From Pseudomonas asplenii (lineage in GTDB: Bacteria > Pseudomonadota > Gammaproteobacteria > Pseudomonadales > Pseudomonadaceae), in contig NZ_JSYZ01000018.1 in the NCBI RefSeq assembly GCF_001293465.1, positions 62,001-126,000 of the forward strand: a stretch of DNA of 64,000 nt, written 5' to 3'. Made by a program: the position numbers and the translations under genes. A model generated the notes under the pieces. That model searched no databases. It saw only the letters and a program-made list of their open reading frames with translations, and was not told the DNA's origin. Positions 1 to 10,794 of the stretch are shown piece by piece (within the stretch, counting starts at the first letter, position 1; every line of letters starts with the position of its first letter).

Positions 1-1080
1 CCGGCCGGACTGCTGCCGCAGATGAGCACTGACCTGGGCGTCAGCCAGGCGCTGGTCGGACAATTGATCACCGCCTACGCCCTCGGCTCGCTGCTCGCCG
101 CCATTCCCCTGACCCTGCTGACCCAGGGTTGGCGGCGTCGGCCGCTGTTGCTCGGCGCTGTCGCCGGCTTTGCGCTGGTCAATGCGGTCACCGCGGTGTC
201 GAGCCACTACTGGCTGACGCTGCTCGCCCGGTGGCTGGCCGGAGTGTTTGCCGGGCTGCTGTGGGCATTGCTGGCCGGTTATGCCAGCCGCATGGTGGCC
301 AGCCACCTGCAAGGCCGGGCAATCGCCATCGCCATGCTCGGAGCGCCCTTGGCCCTGTCCCTGGGCATTCCCCTCGGCACCTTCCTCGGCAACAGCTTCG
401 GCTGGCGCCTGAGCTTCGCGATCATGAGCGCGATGACCCTGCTGCTGATCGGCTGGGTCCGCTGGCAGGTGCCGGACTTCGCCGGGCAGAGCGCCAACCG
501 ACGCCTGCCGCTGCTGAAGGTGGCCAGCCTGCCCGGCGTGCAGGCGGTGTTGCTGGTGACCTTCCTCTACGTGCTGGGGCACAACATCCTGTACACCTAC
601 ATCGCGCCGTTCCTGGCACCGGCTGGCCTGGTCGAACGGGTTGATCAGGTGCTGCTGGTATTCGGCCTCGCCGCCCTGTTCGGCATCTGGGGGACCGGCC
701 TGCTGATCGATCGCTGGCTGCGGCAACTGACGCTGATCAGTTGCATTCTGTTCGGCGGCTCGGCCGTGGCACTGGGATTATGGAATGCCTCGGCCATCCC
801 GATTCATGTCGCTGTCGCGGTCTGGGGGTTGTCCTTCGGTGGCTTGCCGGCGCTGCTGCAGACCGCCCTGGCGAAAACAGCCGCAGAAGCCGCCGACATC
901 GCGCAATCGATGCTGGTCACGGTGTGGAACCTGGCAATTGCCGGTGGCGCCATGAGTGGCGCGCTGGCGCTCAATGGACTGGGCGTGCAGGCCCTGCCGT
1001 GGATAGTGGCCGGCTTGCTGGCCGTGGCGTTACTGACGACCGCCCAGGCCCGGCGCAGTGGCTTCCCCGCCAGTGGCTGA
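1..1080 (+). CDS. MFS transporter (5' end outside window)
   Basis: The frame is open from the first base to a TGA at 1080, so the N-terminus lies outside the window. The visible 359 residues are very hydrophobic, with about ten membrane segments. The segment ending WRRRPLLL matches the basic loop 2-3 of the major facilitator superfamily. The overall pattern resembles drug or sugar efflux MFS proteins of the DHA1/AraJ type in the inner membrane. The substrate cannot be told from sequence. The gene converges on the tRNA operon, and the hairpin at 1111-1132 may stop transcription from both sides. Confidence 0.8.
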   Translation, partial: PAGLLPQMSTDLGVSQALVGQLITAYALGSLLAAIPLTLLTQGWRRRPLLLGAVAGFALVNAVTAVSSHYWLTLLARWLAGVFAGLLWALLAGYASRMVASHLQGRAIAIAMLGAPLALSLGIPLGTFLGNSFGWRLSFAIMSAMTLLLIGWVRWQVPDFAGQSANRRLPLLKVASLPGVQAVLLVTFLYVLGHNILYTYIAPFLAPAGLVERVDQVLLVFGLAALFGIWGTGLLIDRWLRQLTLISCILFGGSAVALGLWNASAIPIHVAVAVWGLSFGGLPALLQTALAKTAAEAADIAQSMLVTVWNLAIAGGAMSGALALNGLGVQALPWIVAGLLAVALLTTAQARRSGFPASG

Positions 1081-1110
1081 AGCGTCGAAGGCGTTCTCGC
1101 AGGCAAAAAA

Positions 1111-1132
1111 AAGCCCCGATAAATCGGGGCTT
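1111..1132 (-). terminator. Rho-independent terminator of the tRNA operon
   Basis: AAGCCCCGAT and ATCGGGGCTT pair around a two-base loop. On the minus strand the stem is followed by a run of eight T, so it terminates the Val-Asp-Asp tRNA transcript. The plus side (TTCTTCTTT) could also serve the MFS gene. Confidence 0.85.
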
Positions 1133-1174
1133 CTTCTTTCGCTTCGAGGAGTTCAAGGGCCTCGAAGCCTTGTA

Positions 1175-1251
1175 TGGCGCAGCGGACGGGACTCGAACCC
1201 GCGACCCCCGGCGTGACAGGCCGGTATTCTAACCGACTGAACTACCGCTGC
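1175..1251 (-). tRNA. tRNA-Asp (GTC)
   Basis: This 77-nt cloverleaf starts GCAGCGGTAG and ends with an encoded CCA. Its anticodon loop contains GTC (stem GGCCT/CGCCGG region), and its T-arm is GGGTTCGAGTCCC. It appears identical to the copy at 1369-1445. Confidence 0.97.
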
Positions 1252-1368
1252 GTATCGCTCGGACTTGCGTCCGTTTGAAACTTTCAAACCCGTGACAAGG
1301 AAAGCTTCGGTACCTTCCCTGTCGCAGATCGTTCGTTTGCTTACCAAACAATCGATCTGTACAAAATA

Positions 1369-1445
1369 TGGCGCAGCGGACGGGACTCGAACCCGCGACC
1401 CCCGGCGTGACAGGCCGGTATTCTAACCGACTGAACTACCGCTGC
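1369..1445 (-). tRNA. tRNA-Asp (GTC), second copy
   Basis: A 77-nt cloverleaf with anticodon GTC and encoded CCA, in tandem with the downstream Asp tRNA and 117 bp from it. Confidence 0.97.
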
Positions 1446-1517
1446 GCGTCGGTTGGAGGTTCTTCACAGAACTTCCGATTCTCTTGCGAGATGCTTTCTT
1501 GCGAAAGACTCGAGAAG

Positions 1518-1593
1518 TGGTGGGTGATGACGGGATCGAACCGCCGACCCTCTGCTTGTAAGGCAGATGCTCTCCCGGCTGAGCTAATCACCC
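1518..1593 (-). tRNA. tRNA-Val (TAC)
   Basis: A 76-nt cloverleaf starting GGGTGATTAGCTCAG, with anticodon TAC in CTGCCTTACAAGCAG and an encoded CCA end. It is the first gene of the Val-Asp-Asp operon. Confidence 0.97.
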
Positions 1594-1614
1594 TTTGCTT
1601 CGTCGAGGCCGCGA

Positions 1615-1643
1615 AATTTACGCAGGTAGAGAACCTAAGTCAA
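1615..1643 (-). promoter_or_regulatory. Sigma-70 promoter of the Val-Asp-Asp tRNA operon
   Basis: On the minus strand, TTGACT (1638-1643) and TAAATT (1615-1620) are separated by exactly 17 bp. A GC-rich discriminator (TCGCGGCC) follows, as is usual for stable-RNA promoters under stringent control. The tRNA-Val gene begins about 20 bp downstream. Confidence 0.8.
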
Positions 1644-1729
1644 TAGCCTGCTTGAAGTTTTTCTGAAAAAGACACATTCATGTCAGTTCCGGTACCACGA
1701 AAACCTCATGCCAAGCGGGCTGCAGCGCC

Positions 1730-2509
1730 CTACTCGGCGTAAATCATCTTCCGGCTCATGCCGCCATCGACCACGAATTCCTGGCCGGTGACAAAACCCG
1801 CGCCCTTGGACAACAGCCATGCCACCATTGCCGCCACATCCTCGACCGTGCCGACCCGGCCCACCGGGTGCTGGGCATGGTCGCTCTCGCTCAACGGCTC
1901 GGCCCGACGCTGCGCCGGGTCACGAGCATCGATCCAGCCCGGGCTGACCACGTTCACCCGGATCTCCGGCCCGAGGCTCATCGCCAGCGCATGGGTCAAT
2001 GCCAGCAGGCCACCCTTGCTCGCCGCATACGCCTCGGTATCCGGCTCCGACTGCGTGGCCCGGGTCGAGGCGATATTGACGATGGCCCCGCAATGGGCGC
2101 GCAGATACGGCGCACAATGCTTGGCCAGCAGCATCGGCCCGCTGAGGTTGACCGCCAGCACCCGATTCCAGTGCGCCAGGTCGAGGCTTTCGAGGGTGAT
2201 GTTGTGCGGATCGGCAATCGCCGCGTTACAGACCAGCGCATCGAGCCGGCCGAAGCGCCCGAGCACCTCGGCCACGCCCCGGGCCACTTGCGCCTCGTCG
2301 GAGACGTCCATGGCGATGAAGCAGGCGTTCTCGCCAAACACCTCGGCCACCTTGCCACCGCGCACCGGATCCAGGTCCGCCAGCACCACCTGCCAGCCCT
2401 CGCTGATCAGCCAGGCCGCGATCCCCAGGCCGATGCCCCGTGCCGCGCCGGTCACCAGCGCGACGCGGCCGTTGTTGCCAACGCCCACCTCGAAACCCAA
2501 CTCGATCAC
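1730..2509 (-). CDS. SDR family oxidoreductase
   Basis: A 259-residue short-chain dehydrogenase/reductase with a Rossmann fold. The TGAARGIG nucleotide-binding motif is near residue 20, CNAA near residue 95, the catalytic Ser near residue 147, and YAASK supplies the active-site Tyr and Lys. The start is a GTG that overlaps the metZ stop by four bases (GTGA), so translation is probably coupled to metZ. The substrate is unknown. An NAD(P)-dependent alcohol/ketone reaction is inferred from family only. Confidence 0.85.
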   Translation of the reverse strand: MIELGFEVGVGNNGRVALVTGAARGIGLGIAAWLISEGWQVVLADLDPVRGGKVAEVFGENACFIAMDVSDEAQVARGVAEVLGRFGRLDALVCNAAIADPHNITLESLDLAHWNRVLAVNLSGPMLLAKHCAPYLRAHCGAIVNIASTRATQSEPDTEAYAASKGGLLALTHALAMSLGPEIRVNVVSPGWIDARDPAQRRAEPLSESDHAQHPVGRVGTVEDVAAMVAWLLSKGAGFVTGQEFVVDGGMSRKMIYAE

Positions 2510-3717
2510 AGTGCAGCCAGGCCGCGCGCCAGGTCGGCCTGCAGGTCAGCCACGTCTTCCAGGCCGACCGCAACGCGGATCAGGCTGTCGCGGATCCCCG
2601 CCGCTTCACGCTCCTGCGGCGACAGACGGCCGTGGGAAGTGGTGCTCGGGTGGGTGATGGTGGTCTTGCTGTCACCCAGGTTGGCGGTGATCGAGATCAT
2701 CCGGGTGGCGTCGATGAAGCGCCAGGCGCCCTCCTTGCCCCCCTTGACCTCGAAGCTCACCACCCCGCCGAAACCACGCTGCTGGCGCTGGGCCAGTTCG
2801 TGCTGCGGATGACTCTTGAGGCCGGCGTAGTGGACTTTCTCGATGCCGTCCTGCTGCTCCAGCCATTCGGCCAGGGCCAGGGCATTGGCACAGTGGGCAC
2901 GCATGCGCAGGTTGAGGGTTTCCAGGCTCTTGAGGAAGATCCAGGCGTTGAACGGGCTGAGGCTCGGGCCAGCGGTGCGCAGGAAGCCGACGACTTCCTT
3001 CATCTGCTCGTTGCGACCGCAGACCACGCCCCCCATGCAACGGCCCTGGCCGTCGATGTACTTGGTCGCCGAATGCACCACCACGTCCGCACCCAGCTTC
3101 AGCGGCTGCTGTACCGCTGGCGTGCAGAAGCAGTTGTCGACCACCAGCAGCGCGCCCTTGGCGTGGGCGATTTCCGCCAGGGCGGCGATGTCCACCAGCT
3201 CGGCCAGCGGGTTCGACGGCGATTCGACGAACAGCAGCCTGGTGTTGGGCCTGATCGCCGCCTCCCAGCCGGACAGTTCCGCCAGCGGCACGTAGTCGAC
3301 CTCCACGCCAAAGCGCTTGAAGTACTTCTCGAACAGGCTGATGGTGGAACCGAACACGCTGCGCGATACCAGCACATGGTCGCCGGCGCTGCACAGACTC
3401 ATGACCACGGCCATGATCGCCGACATGCCGGTCGAGGTCGCCACGGCCTGCTCGGCACCTTCCAGCGCGGCAATGCGCTCTTCGAAGGCACGTACGGTCG
3501 GGTTGGTGTAGCGCGAATAGACGTTACCCGGCACATCGCCGGCAAAGCGCGCGGCCGCGTCGGCGGCGGTGCGGAAAACGTAGCTGGAGGTGAAGAACAG
3601 CGGATCGCTGTGCTCGCCTTCCGGGGTGCGGTGTTGACCGGCACGGACGGCCAGGGTGTCGAAGGCTACGCCGTCGAGATCGCTGTCCAGCCGACCGGCA
3701 TCCCATTCCTGACTCAT
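2506..3717 (-). CDS. metZ: O-succinylhomoserine sulfhydrylase
   Basis: A 403-residue PLP-dependent enzyme of the Cys/Met metabolism family. It makes homocysteine directly from O-succinylhomoserine and sulfide, the methionine route typical of Pseudomonas. The PLP lysine lies in [12 protein letters not shown] (near residue 212), and YSRYTNPT near residue 75 is the family N-terminal motif. The start at MSQEWD is chosen because AAGGAG lies 8-9 bases upstream; the longer open frame upstream runs into REP sequence. It lies downstream of purF and is followed by the coupled SDR gene. Confidence 0.95.
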   Translation of the reverse strand: MSQEWDAGRLDSDLDGVAFDTLAVRAGQHRTPEGEHSDPLFFTSSYVFRTAADAAARFAGDVPGNVYSRYTNPTVRAFEERIAALEGAEQAVATSTGMSAIMAVVMSLCSAGDHVLVSRSVFGSTISLFEKYFKRFGVEVDYVPLAELSGWEAAIRPNTRLLFVESPSNPLAELVDIAALAEIAHAKGALLVVDNCFCTPAVQQPLKLGADVVVHSATKYIDGQGRCMGGVVCGRNEQMKEVVGFLRTAGPSLSPFNAWIFLKSLETLNLRMRAHCANALALAEWLEQQDGIEKVHYAGLKSHPQHELAQRQQRGFGGVVSFEVKGGKEGAWRFIDATRMISITANLGDSKTTITHPSTTSHGRLSPQEREAAGIRDSLIRVAVGLEDVADLQADLARGLAAL

Positions 3718-3783
3718 GCTGCCACTCCTTGCTCTCAATCTTTGGAAGATACGGAACCGGCCCCTGGAGAGACGCATATGACT

Positions 3784-3856
3784 GTAGGAGCAGGGCTTGC
3801 CCGCGAAGAGGCCGCCCAAGGCCGCCAAAAGCTTCGCGGGCAAGCCGCGCTCCTAC
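3784..3856. repeat. REP inverted pair (metZ-purF gap)
   Basis: Two 25-bp arms, GTAGGAGC...CGCGAAG and its near-perfect inverse, face each other around a GGCCGCC-rich spacer. The arms carry the REP core GGGCTTGCCCGCGAA found at several other places in this window. Confidence 0.85.
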
Positions 3857-3920
3857 AGGGATCGCGGCCTGCTCAAGGAACGCGGCATACCAGACGCCGC
3901 GCCACAGGGCCGGGTTCCAA

Positions 3921-5426
3921 TCAGTTGTTGTACAGATCGATAATCGCGCTGACCGCCTGGGTCTTGGCCTTGGCCGCGTCGTTGCGCGCCTGCTCGATCC
4001 GGTTCAGGTAGTGCTCGTCGATATCGCCGGTGACGTACTTGCCGTCGAATACCGCGCAGTCGAACTGTTCGATCTTGATCTTGCCACCGCCCACGGCTTC
4101 GATCAGGTCCGGCAGGTCCTGATAGACCAGCCAGTCGGCACCGATGAGGTCGGCAACGTCCTGGGTGGTACGGTTGTGGGCGATCAGTTCGTGGGCACTC
4201 GGCATGTCGATGCCGTAGACGTTGGGGTAACGCACAGCCGGGGCCGCCGAGCAGAAGTAGACGTTCTTCGCCCCGGCTTCACGGGCCATCTGGATGATCT
4301 GCTTGCAGGTGGTGCCGCGAACGATGGAGTCGTCCACCAGCATCACGTTCTTGCCGCGGAATTCCAGCTCGATGGCGTTGAGCTTCTGCCGTACGGATTT
4401 CTTGCGCGCCGCCTGGCCCGGCATGATGAAGGTCCGGCCGATATAGCGGTTCTTCACGAAACCTTCGCGGAATTTCACGCCCAGGTGGTTCGCCAGCTCC
4501 AGGGCCGCGGTACGGCTGGTGTCCGGAATCGGGATGACCACGTCGATGCCATGGTCGGGACGCTCGCGCAGGATCTTCTCGGCCAGTTTCTCGCCCATGC
4601 GCAGGCGCGCCTTGTACACCGACACGCCGTCGATGATCGAGTCCGGACGCGCCAGGTAGACGTGTTCGAAGATGCACGGGGTCAGGCTCGGGTTGGTCGC
4701 GCACTGACGGGTGTGCAACTTGCCGTCTTCGGTGATGTAGACCGCTTCGCCCGGAGCCAGGTCACGGATGAGGGTGAAGCCGAGCACGTCCAGGGACACG
4801 CTCTCGGAGGCGATCATGTACTCGACGCCTTCATCGGTGTGACGCTGGCCGAACACGATCGGACGAATGCCATGGGGGTCGCGGAAGCCGACGATACCGT
4901 AGCCGGTGATCATCGCCACCACCGCGTAGCCGCCGACGCAACGGTTGTGCACGTCGGTCACTGCGGCGAACACGTCTTCCTCGGTCGGCTGCAGCTTGCC
5001 GCGCAGGGCCAGCTCGTGGGCGAACACGTTGAGCAGCACTTCCGAGTCGGAGTTGGTGTTGACGTGACGCAGGTCGGACTCGTAGATCTCCTTGGCCAAC
5101 TGTTCGACGTTGGTCAGGTTGCCGTTGTGCGCCAGGGTGATGCCGTAAGGCGAGTTGACGTAGAACGGCTGGGCCTCAGCCGAAGTCGAGCTGCCGGCAG
5201 TCGGGTAGCGCACATGGCCGATGCCCATGTGGCCCACCAGGCGCTGCATATGGCGCTGCTGGAATACGTCACGGACCAGTCCGTTGTCCTTGCGCAGGAA
5301 TAACCGGCCGTCATGGCTGGTCACGATACCGGCAGCGTCCTGGCCGCGGTGCTGGAGCACGGTTAGCGCGTCATACAGCGCCTGATTGACGTTCGACTTA
5401 CCGACGATACCGACGATGCCACACAT
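3921..5426 (-). CDS. purF: Amidophosphoribosyltransferase
   Basis: A 501-residue enzyme of the first committed step of purine synthesis, making 5-phosphoribosylamine from PRPP and glutamine. The start is set by biology: MCGIVGIVG puts the catalytic N-terminal Cys at position 2, and an earlier in-frame ATG (MRR) three codons upstream would bury it. The glutaminase domain fills the first half. The PRPP-binding motif [13 protein letters not shown] lies near residue 365. It lies 41 bp after cvpA, the usual cvpA-purF arrangement. Confidence 0.97.
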   Translation of the reverse strand: MCGIVGIVGKSNVNQALYDALTVLQHRGQDAAGIVTSHDGRLFLRKDNGLVRDVFQQRHMQRLVGHMGIGHVRYPTAGSSTSAEAQPFYVNSPYGITLAHNGNLTNVEQLAKEIYESDLRHVNTNSDSEVLLNVFAHELALRGKLQPTEEDVFAAVTDVHNRCVGGYAVVAMITGYGIVGFRDPHGIRPIVFGQRHTDEGVEYMIASESVSLDVLGFTLIRDLAPGEAVYITEDGKLHTRQCATNPSLTPCIFEHVYLARPDSIIDGVSVYKARLRMGEKLAEKILRERPDHGIDVVIPIPDTSRTAALELANHLGVKFREGFVKNRYIGRTFIMPGQAARKKSVRQKLNAIELEFRGKNVMLVDDSIVRGTTCKQIIQMAREAGAKNVYFCSAAPAVRYPNVYGIDMPSAHELIAHNRTTQDVADLIGADWLVYQDLPDLIEAVGGGKIKIEQFDCAVFDGKYVTGDIDEHYLNRIEQARNDAAKAKTQAVSAIIDLYNN

Positions 5427-5467
5427 GCGACGCAACCCCTACTTAATGAATCTGAACTGAACGACTC

Positions 5468-6025
5468 TTACTGGGCGGGTTTGCCCGGCAAGAGATGCTC
5501 CTTGAACGGAATATCAGCGGGTACGCTGATTCCGCTGGCCAGCCACTGACTGCTCCACCCCAATATGAGGTTCTTTGACCAATCTGCAACCATTAAAAAT
5601 TGTGGCACGAGCCGGGACTCCTGCCACCACGGATCCTGCTGTACCGGCCCGAGGCTGAGCAGCCCGACCGCGACGACCACCAGCAGCGCGCCACGCGCGG
5701 CGCCGAAGGCCATGCCGAGAAAGCGATCGGTCCCGGACAGGCCGGTGACGCGAATCAACTCGCCGATAAGGTAATTGATCATGGCGCCGACCAGCAGGGT
5801 CGCGACGAACATGATTGCACAGCCCGCGATCACGCGAGCCGAAGGTGTCTGGATGTAGTCGGTGAGGTACACGGACAGCGAGCCACCGAACATCCAGGCG
5901 ACCACACCGGCGATGATCCAGGTGAGCAAGGACAAGGCTTCCTTGACGAAGCCGCGACTCAAGCTGATCAAAGCAGAAACGACGATTACCGCGATAATCG
6001 CCCAGTCAACCCAGGTAAATGGCAC
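5468..6025 (-). CDS. cvpA: CvpA family inner-membrane protein
   Basis: A 185-residue protein with four predicted membrane helices, starting MPFTWVDWAIIAVIVVSAL. The SRGFVKEALSLLTW segment after the first helix is typical of CvpA (colicin V production family). It is immediately upstream of purF, as in many proteobacteria. The molecular role is not settled; homologues affect envelope integrity. The soluble C-terminus is short. Confidence 0.93.
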   Translation of the reverse strand: MPFTWVDWAIIAVIVVSALISLSRGFVKEALSLLTWIIAGVVAWMFGGSLSVYLTDYIQTPSARVIAGCAIMFVATLLVGAMINYLIGELIRVTGLSGTDRFLGMAFGAARGALLVVVAVGLLSLGPVQQDPWWQESRLVPQFLMVADWSKNLILGWSSQWLASGISVPADIPFKEHLLPGKPAQ

Positions 6026-6119
6026 AGTGCAGCCTACAGACGGATAAGGCGGCGCATTTTAGCAGAGCGCCGCCTTGCTGGTAAGGCAGTTGTTCGGTGG
6101 ATTTCGTACAACCCGGCGC

Positions 6120-6833
6120 TTAACCGCGCTCGGGCTGGAAACGAACGACAAAACCCTTCAGGTTCTGCTGGCGACCGAGCAGGTCGCGCAGGCGATCAGC
6201 CTCCGCACGCTCGATCAGGGGACCGACGAAGACCCGGTTCTTGCCATCGGCGGAACGGATATAGGCGTTGTAGCCCTGGCTGCGCAAGCTCTTCTGCAGG
6301 CTCTCGGCACCCTCCCGGCTCGACAGGCTGGCCAGTTGTACCGACCAACTGATCGGCAGACCGTTGGGGTCGACGCGATTCTGCGTGGTATCGAGCTTCG
6401 CCGGAGCCTGCGCCACCACCTGGGCCGGCGTCTGCGCGGGTACCGCGGCGGGCTTGGCCGCCGAAGCAGGCACGGACGCGGGGGTCGCCGGTTTGGTCGT
6501 CGCTACCGGAGCCACCGGCTTGGTCGCAGGGACGGCTGGAGCGACCGGCGTCGCAGTGGCCGGCTTGGCCGCAGGCGCTGCCGGAACGGCCACGACCTCG
6601 TCGTCCTCTGGCGGCAAGGGGTCCTGGGGCAGGTTTTGCGGCTCCGGCACGGCCACCGGCTCGACATGCACCTGGGGCACCACGGGGGCCTGTGGCGCCG
6701 CTGGCGGGTCGACACGCACCTGGCGCTGTTCATCCTGACGGGAAAACAGCATCGGCAGAAAGATCACCGCCAGCGCCACCAATACCAGCGCGCCGACCAT
6801 CCGCTGCTTGTACGCCCTATCCAGCAATGCCAT
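6120..6833 (-). CDS. SPOR domain protein (DedD-like)
   Basis: A 237-residue bitopic protein. A short cytoplasmic N-terminus is followed by one membrane helix (about residues 12-30), a long Pro/Ala/Val-rich periplasmic linker (about 45-150), and a C-terminal SPOR domain from WSVQLASLSSREGAESL to the end. SPOR domains bind denuded septal peptidoglycan, so a cell-division role like DedD is inferred. Its ATG lies inside folC, with a 17-bp overlap, suggesting coupled translation. Confidence 0.9.
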   Translation of the reverse strand: MALLDRAYKQRMVGALVLVALAVIFLPMLFSRQDEQRQVRVDPPAAPQAPVVPQVHVEPVAVPEPQNLPQDPLPPEDDEVVAVPAAPAAKPATATPVAPAVPATKPVAPVATTKPATPASVPASAAKPAAVPAQTPAQVVAQAPAKLDTTQNRVDPNGLPISWSVQLASLSSREGAESLQKSLRSQGYNAYIRSADGKNRVFVGPLIERAEADRLRDLLGRQQNLKGFVVRFQPERG

Positions 6834-8120
6834 CTGCAGCTTCCTCCGTGGCGCGCCGGGCCAGCCATTCCAGCGCCTCGGCTACGCAAAAGAACGATCC
6901 GAACAACAGAATCTCATCATCGACCGTGGCCTGGGCACACTGCCCTTCCAGCGCCGTGGCCACGCTTTCATACACCGTCACCGCCGCGCCGCGGGCCTGC
7001 AAGGCAACCTGCAGGTCCGCAGCCGGGCGGCTGCGCGGCGACTGCAGCGGCGTGACCGCCCAATGCTGCACATGGCCATCCAGCTGCGCCACCACGCCGT
7101 CGAGATCCTTGTCCGCCAGCAGGCCGAACACCGCCAGGCGTCGTCCGGCCAGCGGCTGGCGTGCCAGACGCTGGGCCAGGTACTCGGCGGCATGCGGGTT
7201 ATGCCCGACATCCAGCATCAGCCTGACCTGCCTACCCTGCCAGTTGACGGTCCGCCGGTCCAGTCGACCCACGATCCGCGTCGCCTGCAGGGCGGCACCG
7301 ATGCGCTCGGGCTGCCAGGGCAACCCCATCAGCGCATAGGCCTGGAGTGCCAATGCGGCATTCTCCATCGGCAGGTCCAGCAACGGCAGGTCGTGCAGTT
7401 CGAGCGGCAGGCCCTGGCCGTCGACACCGCGCCACTGCCAATGACGGTCGGTGGACGCGAGGTCGAAATCGCGGCCGCGCAGCAACAGCGGGCTGTTCAG
7501 CTCACGCGCCTTGTCCAGCAGCGGCTGGGGCGGATTCAGGTCACCGCACAGCGCCGGCCGGCCCGCACGGAAGATCCCGGCCTTCTCGTAGGCCACCGAC
7601 TCGCGGGTGTTGCCCAGGTACTCGGCATGATCGACGCCGATACTGGTCACCAGGGCGAAGTCGGCGTCGACCACATTGACCGTATCCAGGCGCCCGCCAA
7701 GACCGACTTCCAGCACCACGGCATCCAGCTGTTCACGCTCGAACAGCCAGAACGCCGCCAGGGTGCCCATCTCGAAGTAGGTCAGCGAGGTATCGCCACG
7801 GCCGGCTTCCAGCGCGACGAAGGCCTCGCACAGCTCGGCATCGCTGGCCTCGACACCGTTGATCTGCACGCGCTCGTTGTAGCGCAGCAGGTGTGGCGAA
7901 CTGTAGACGCCGACCTTGAGACCTTGCGCCATCAACAGCGAGGCGACGAAGGCGCAGGTCGAGCCCTTGCCGTTGGTGCCCGTAACGGTCACTACCCGGG
8001 GCGCCGGCTTGCCCAGCCCCATGCGGTTCGCTACCTCTTGCGAGCGCTCCAACCCCATGTCGATGGCCGATGGATGCAGTTGCTCCAGGTAGGCGAGCCA
8101 GTCGCCCAGGGTACGTTCGG

Positions 8121-8124
<4 letters not shown>
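6817..8124 (-). CDS. folC: Bifunctional folylpolyglutamate/dihydrofolate synthase
   Basis: A 435-residue Mur-ligase-fold enzyme that adds glutamate to dihydropteroate and to folates. The P-loop [10 protein letters not shown] is near residue 53, and [12 protein letters not shown] and [12 protein letters not shown] match conserved folate/ATP segments. The start overlaps the accD stop by four bases (ATGA) and the 3' end overlaps the SPOR gene, so accD-folC-SPOR forms a tightly coupled unit. Confidence 0.96.
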
Positions 8125-9041
<917 letters not shown>

Positions 9042-9147
9042 GCTTTCTTTCTCCAATTCGTTTTCGGCCCGTCGGACAACCGGGCCCGCCTGTTTTCTGT
9101 GGCGGTAAGCATGGACGGCGGCAGATTGCCGCCCGTCACATCGGCAA

Positions 9148-9768
9148 TCAACTGGCGCGCACCGCCTGGATGAACGCCTTGATCTTCGCGGGGTCCTTGA
9201 TGCCCTTGCTCTGCTCGACCCCGCCGCTGGTATCCACGGCATACGGCTTGACCTGGGCAATGGCCTGCGCCACGTTGTCCGCAGTCAGGCCACCGGCCAG
9301 GATGATCGGCTTGCTCAGGCCCTGCGGCACCAGAGACCAGTCGAAGGCCTCGCCGGTTCCACCCGGCACGCCTTCGACATAGGTGTCGAGCAGGATGCCG
9401 CTGGCACCGGGATAGGCCCGGCAGGCCGCGGCGATGTCGTCACCGGCCTTGACCCGCAGCGCCTTGATGTACGGCCGGTTGAAGCCCTCGCACTGCGCGC
9501 CGGTCTCATCGCCATGGAACTGCAACAGGTCCAGCGGCACCGCATCGAGAATCTCGCCCAGCTCGCAACGACTGGCGTTGACGAACAGGCCCACGGTGGT
9601 GACGAACGGCGGCAGTGCGGCAATGATCGCCCGCGCCTGCTGGAACGTCACCGCCCGCGGGCTCTTGGCATAGAACACGAAACCGATGGCATCGGCTCCG
9701 GCCTCGACCGCGGCCAACGCATCTTCAATGCGGGTGATTCCGCAAATTTTGCTGCGAACGGCGGACAT
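9148..9768 (-). CDS. trpF: Phosphoribosylanthranilate isomerase
   Basis: A 206-residue TIM-barrel enzyme of tryptophan synthesis. [11 protein letters not shown] at the N-terminus carries the catalytic Cys. LQFHGDE, ILLDTY and AGGLTADNV are conserved barrel loops, and [15 protein letters not shown] near the C-terminus carries the catalytic Asp and the phosphate grip. The start at MSAVRSK is preferred over an upstream ATG because the family begins just before KICG. It stands apart from other trp genes, as is normal in Pseudomonas. Confidence 0.96.
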   Translation of the reverse strand: MSAVRSKICGITRIEDALAAVEAGADAIGFVFYAKSPRAVTFQQARAIIAALPPFVTTVGLFVNASRCELGEILDAVPLDLLQFHGDETGAQCEGFNRPYIKALRVKAGDDIAAACRAYPGASGILLDTYVEGVPGGTGEAFDWSLVPQGLSKPIILAGGLTADNVAQAIAQVKPYAVDTSGGVEQSKGIKDPAKIKAFIQAVRAS

Positions 9769-9831
9769 GTCGTCAGAACCCCAAGGTTTTCCGGATAAAG
9801 GCCCGGATGGTAGCAAATGCTTTTCCAGGCG

Positions 9832-10686
9832 TCAGCCGGCAAGCTCCGAGAAACCGGTGAGGAAGTGTGGCCCGATATAACGTTCGGGCAACTCGAACTC
9901 GTCGCGGTACTCCACCTGCACCAGGTACAACCCGAACGGATGCGCCGTCACCCCACCCGTACGACGGATGCGACTCTCCAGCACCTCGCGCGCCCATTCG
10001 ACCGGGCGTTCACCGGCACCGATAGTCATCAGCACACCGGCGATATTGCGCACCATGTGGTGCAGGAAGGCGCCGGCACGGATGTCGATGACGATCATCT
10101 TGCCGTGCCGGGTGACCCGCAGGTGGTGCACTTCCTTGATCGGCGACTTGGCCTGGCATTGCCCGGCGCGGAAGGCGCTGAAATCGTGGGTACCGACCAG
10201 GTAGCGTGCGGCCTCGGCCATACGCTGCTCATCCAGCGGCCGATGGTTCCAGGTGATTTCCTCATTGAGGTGCGCCGGACGGATCTGGTCGTTGTAGATC
10301 ACGTAGCGGTAGCGCCGGGCGATGGCCTTGAAGCGGGCATGGAAATGCGCCGGCATGACCTTGGCCCAGGTGACACTGATGTCATGGGGCAGATTGATAT
10401 TGGCGCCCATGGTCCAGGCCTTCATCGAACGCTCGGCGCGGGTATCGAAATGCACCACCTGCCCGCACGCATGCACACCGGCGTCGGTGCGCCCGGCGCA
10501 CATCAGCGAGACCGGCGAGTCCGCCACCTTCGACAGCGCATCCTCCAGGGTTTCCTGGACCGACAGCACGCCCGAGGCCTGGCGCTGCCAGCCACGGTAG
10601 CGCGAGCCTTTGTATTCCACGCCCAGGGCGATGCGGAAAAAGCCTTCGGCCGCCATTTCGGCAGCCGGGTTATCTATATTTGCCAA
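9832..10686 (-). CDS. truA: tRNA pseudouridine(38-40) synthase
   Basis: A 284-residue TruA enzyme that modifies the anticodon stem of many tRNAs. The catalytic aspartate is in CAGRTDAGVHA near residue 75. YRYVIYN and FSAFRA are further conserved segments, and MVRNIAGVL is in the C-terminal half. An alternative start at the internal MAAEGFF, ten codons later, is possible. It lies between fimV and trpF, a conserved Pseudomonas order. Confidence 0.95.
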   Translation of the reverse strand: MANIDNPAAEMAAEGFFRIALGVEYKGSRYRGWQRQASGVLSVQETLEDALSKVADSPVSLMCAGRTDAGVHACGQVVHFDTRAERSMKAWTMGANINLPHDISVTWAKVMPAHFHARFKAIARRYRYVIYNDQIRPAHLNEEITWNHRPLDEQRMAEAARYLVGTHDFSAFRAGQCQAKSPIKEVHHLRVTRHGKMIVIDIRAGAFLHHMVRNIAGVLMTIGAGERPVEWAREVLESRIRRTGGVTAHPFGLYLVQVEYRDEFELPERYIGPHFLTGFSELAG

Positions 10687-10749
10687 GAACTTGCAGCCTG
10701 ATGATTAACGCAAAGGCGTGCATTATAAGGCGCGCGCCCATAACGACAA

Positions 10750-10769
10750 CGGCAGCCCGTGGGCTGCCG
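10750..10769 (-). terminator. Stem-loop after fimV
   Basis: CGGCAGCC and GGCTGCCG pair around CGTG downstream of the fimV stop. The minus-strand T-tract (TTGTCGTTAT) is weak; the plus side has TTTTT but no gene reads into it from that side. It is a probable terminator for fimV. Confidence 0.55.
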
Positions 10770-10794
10770 CTGTTTTTACCGCTATCGGTTCGAC

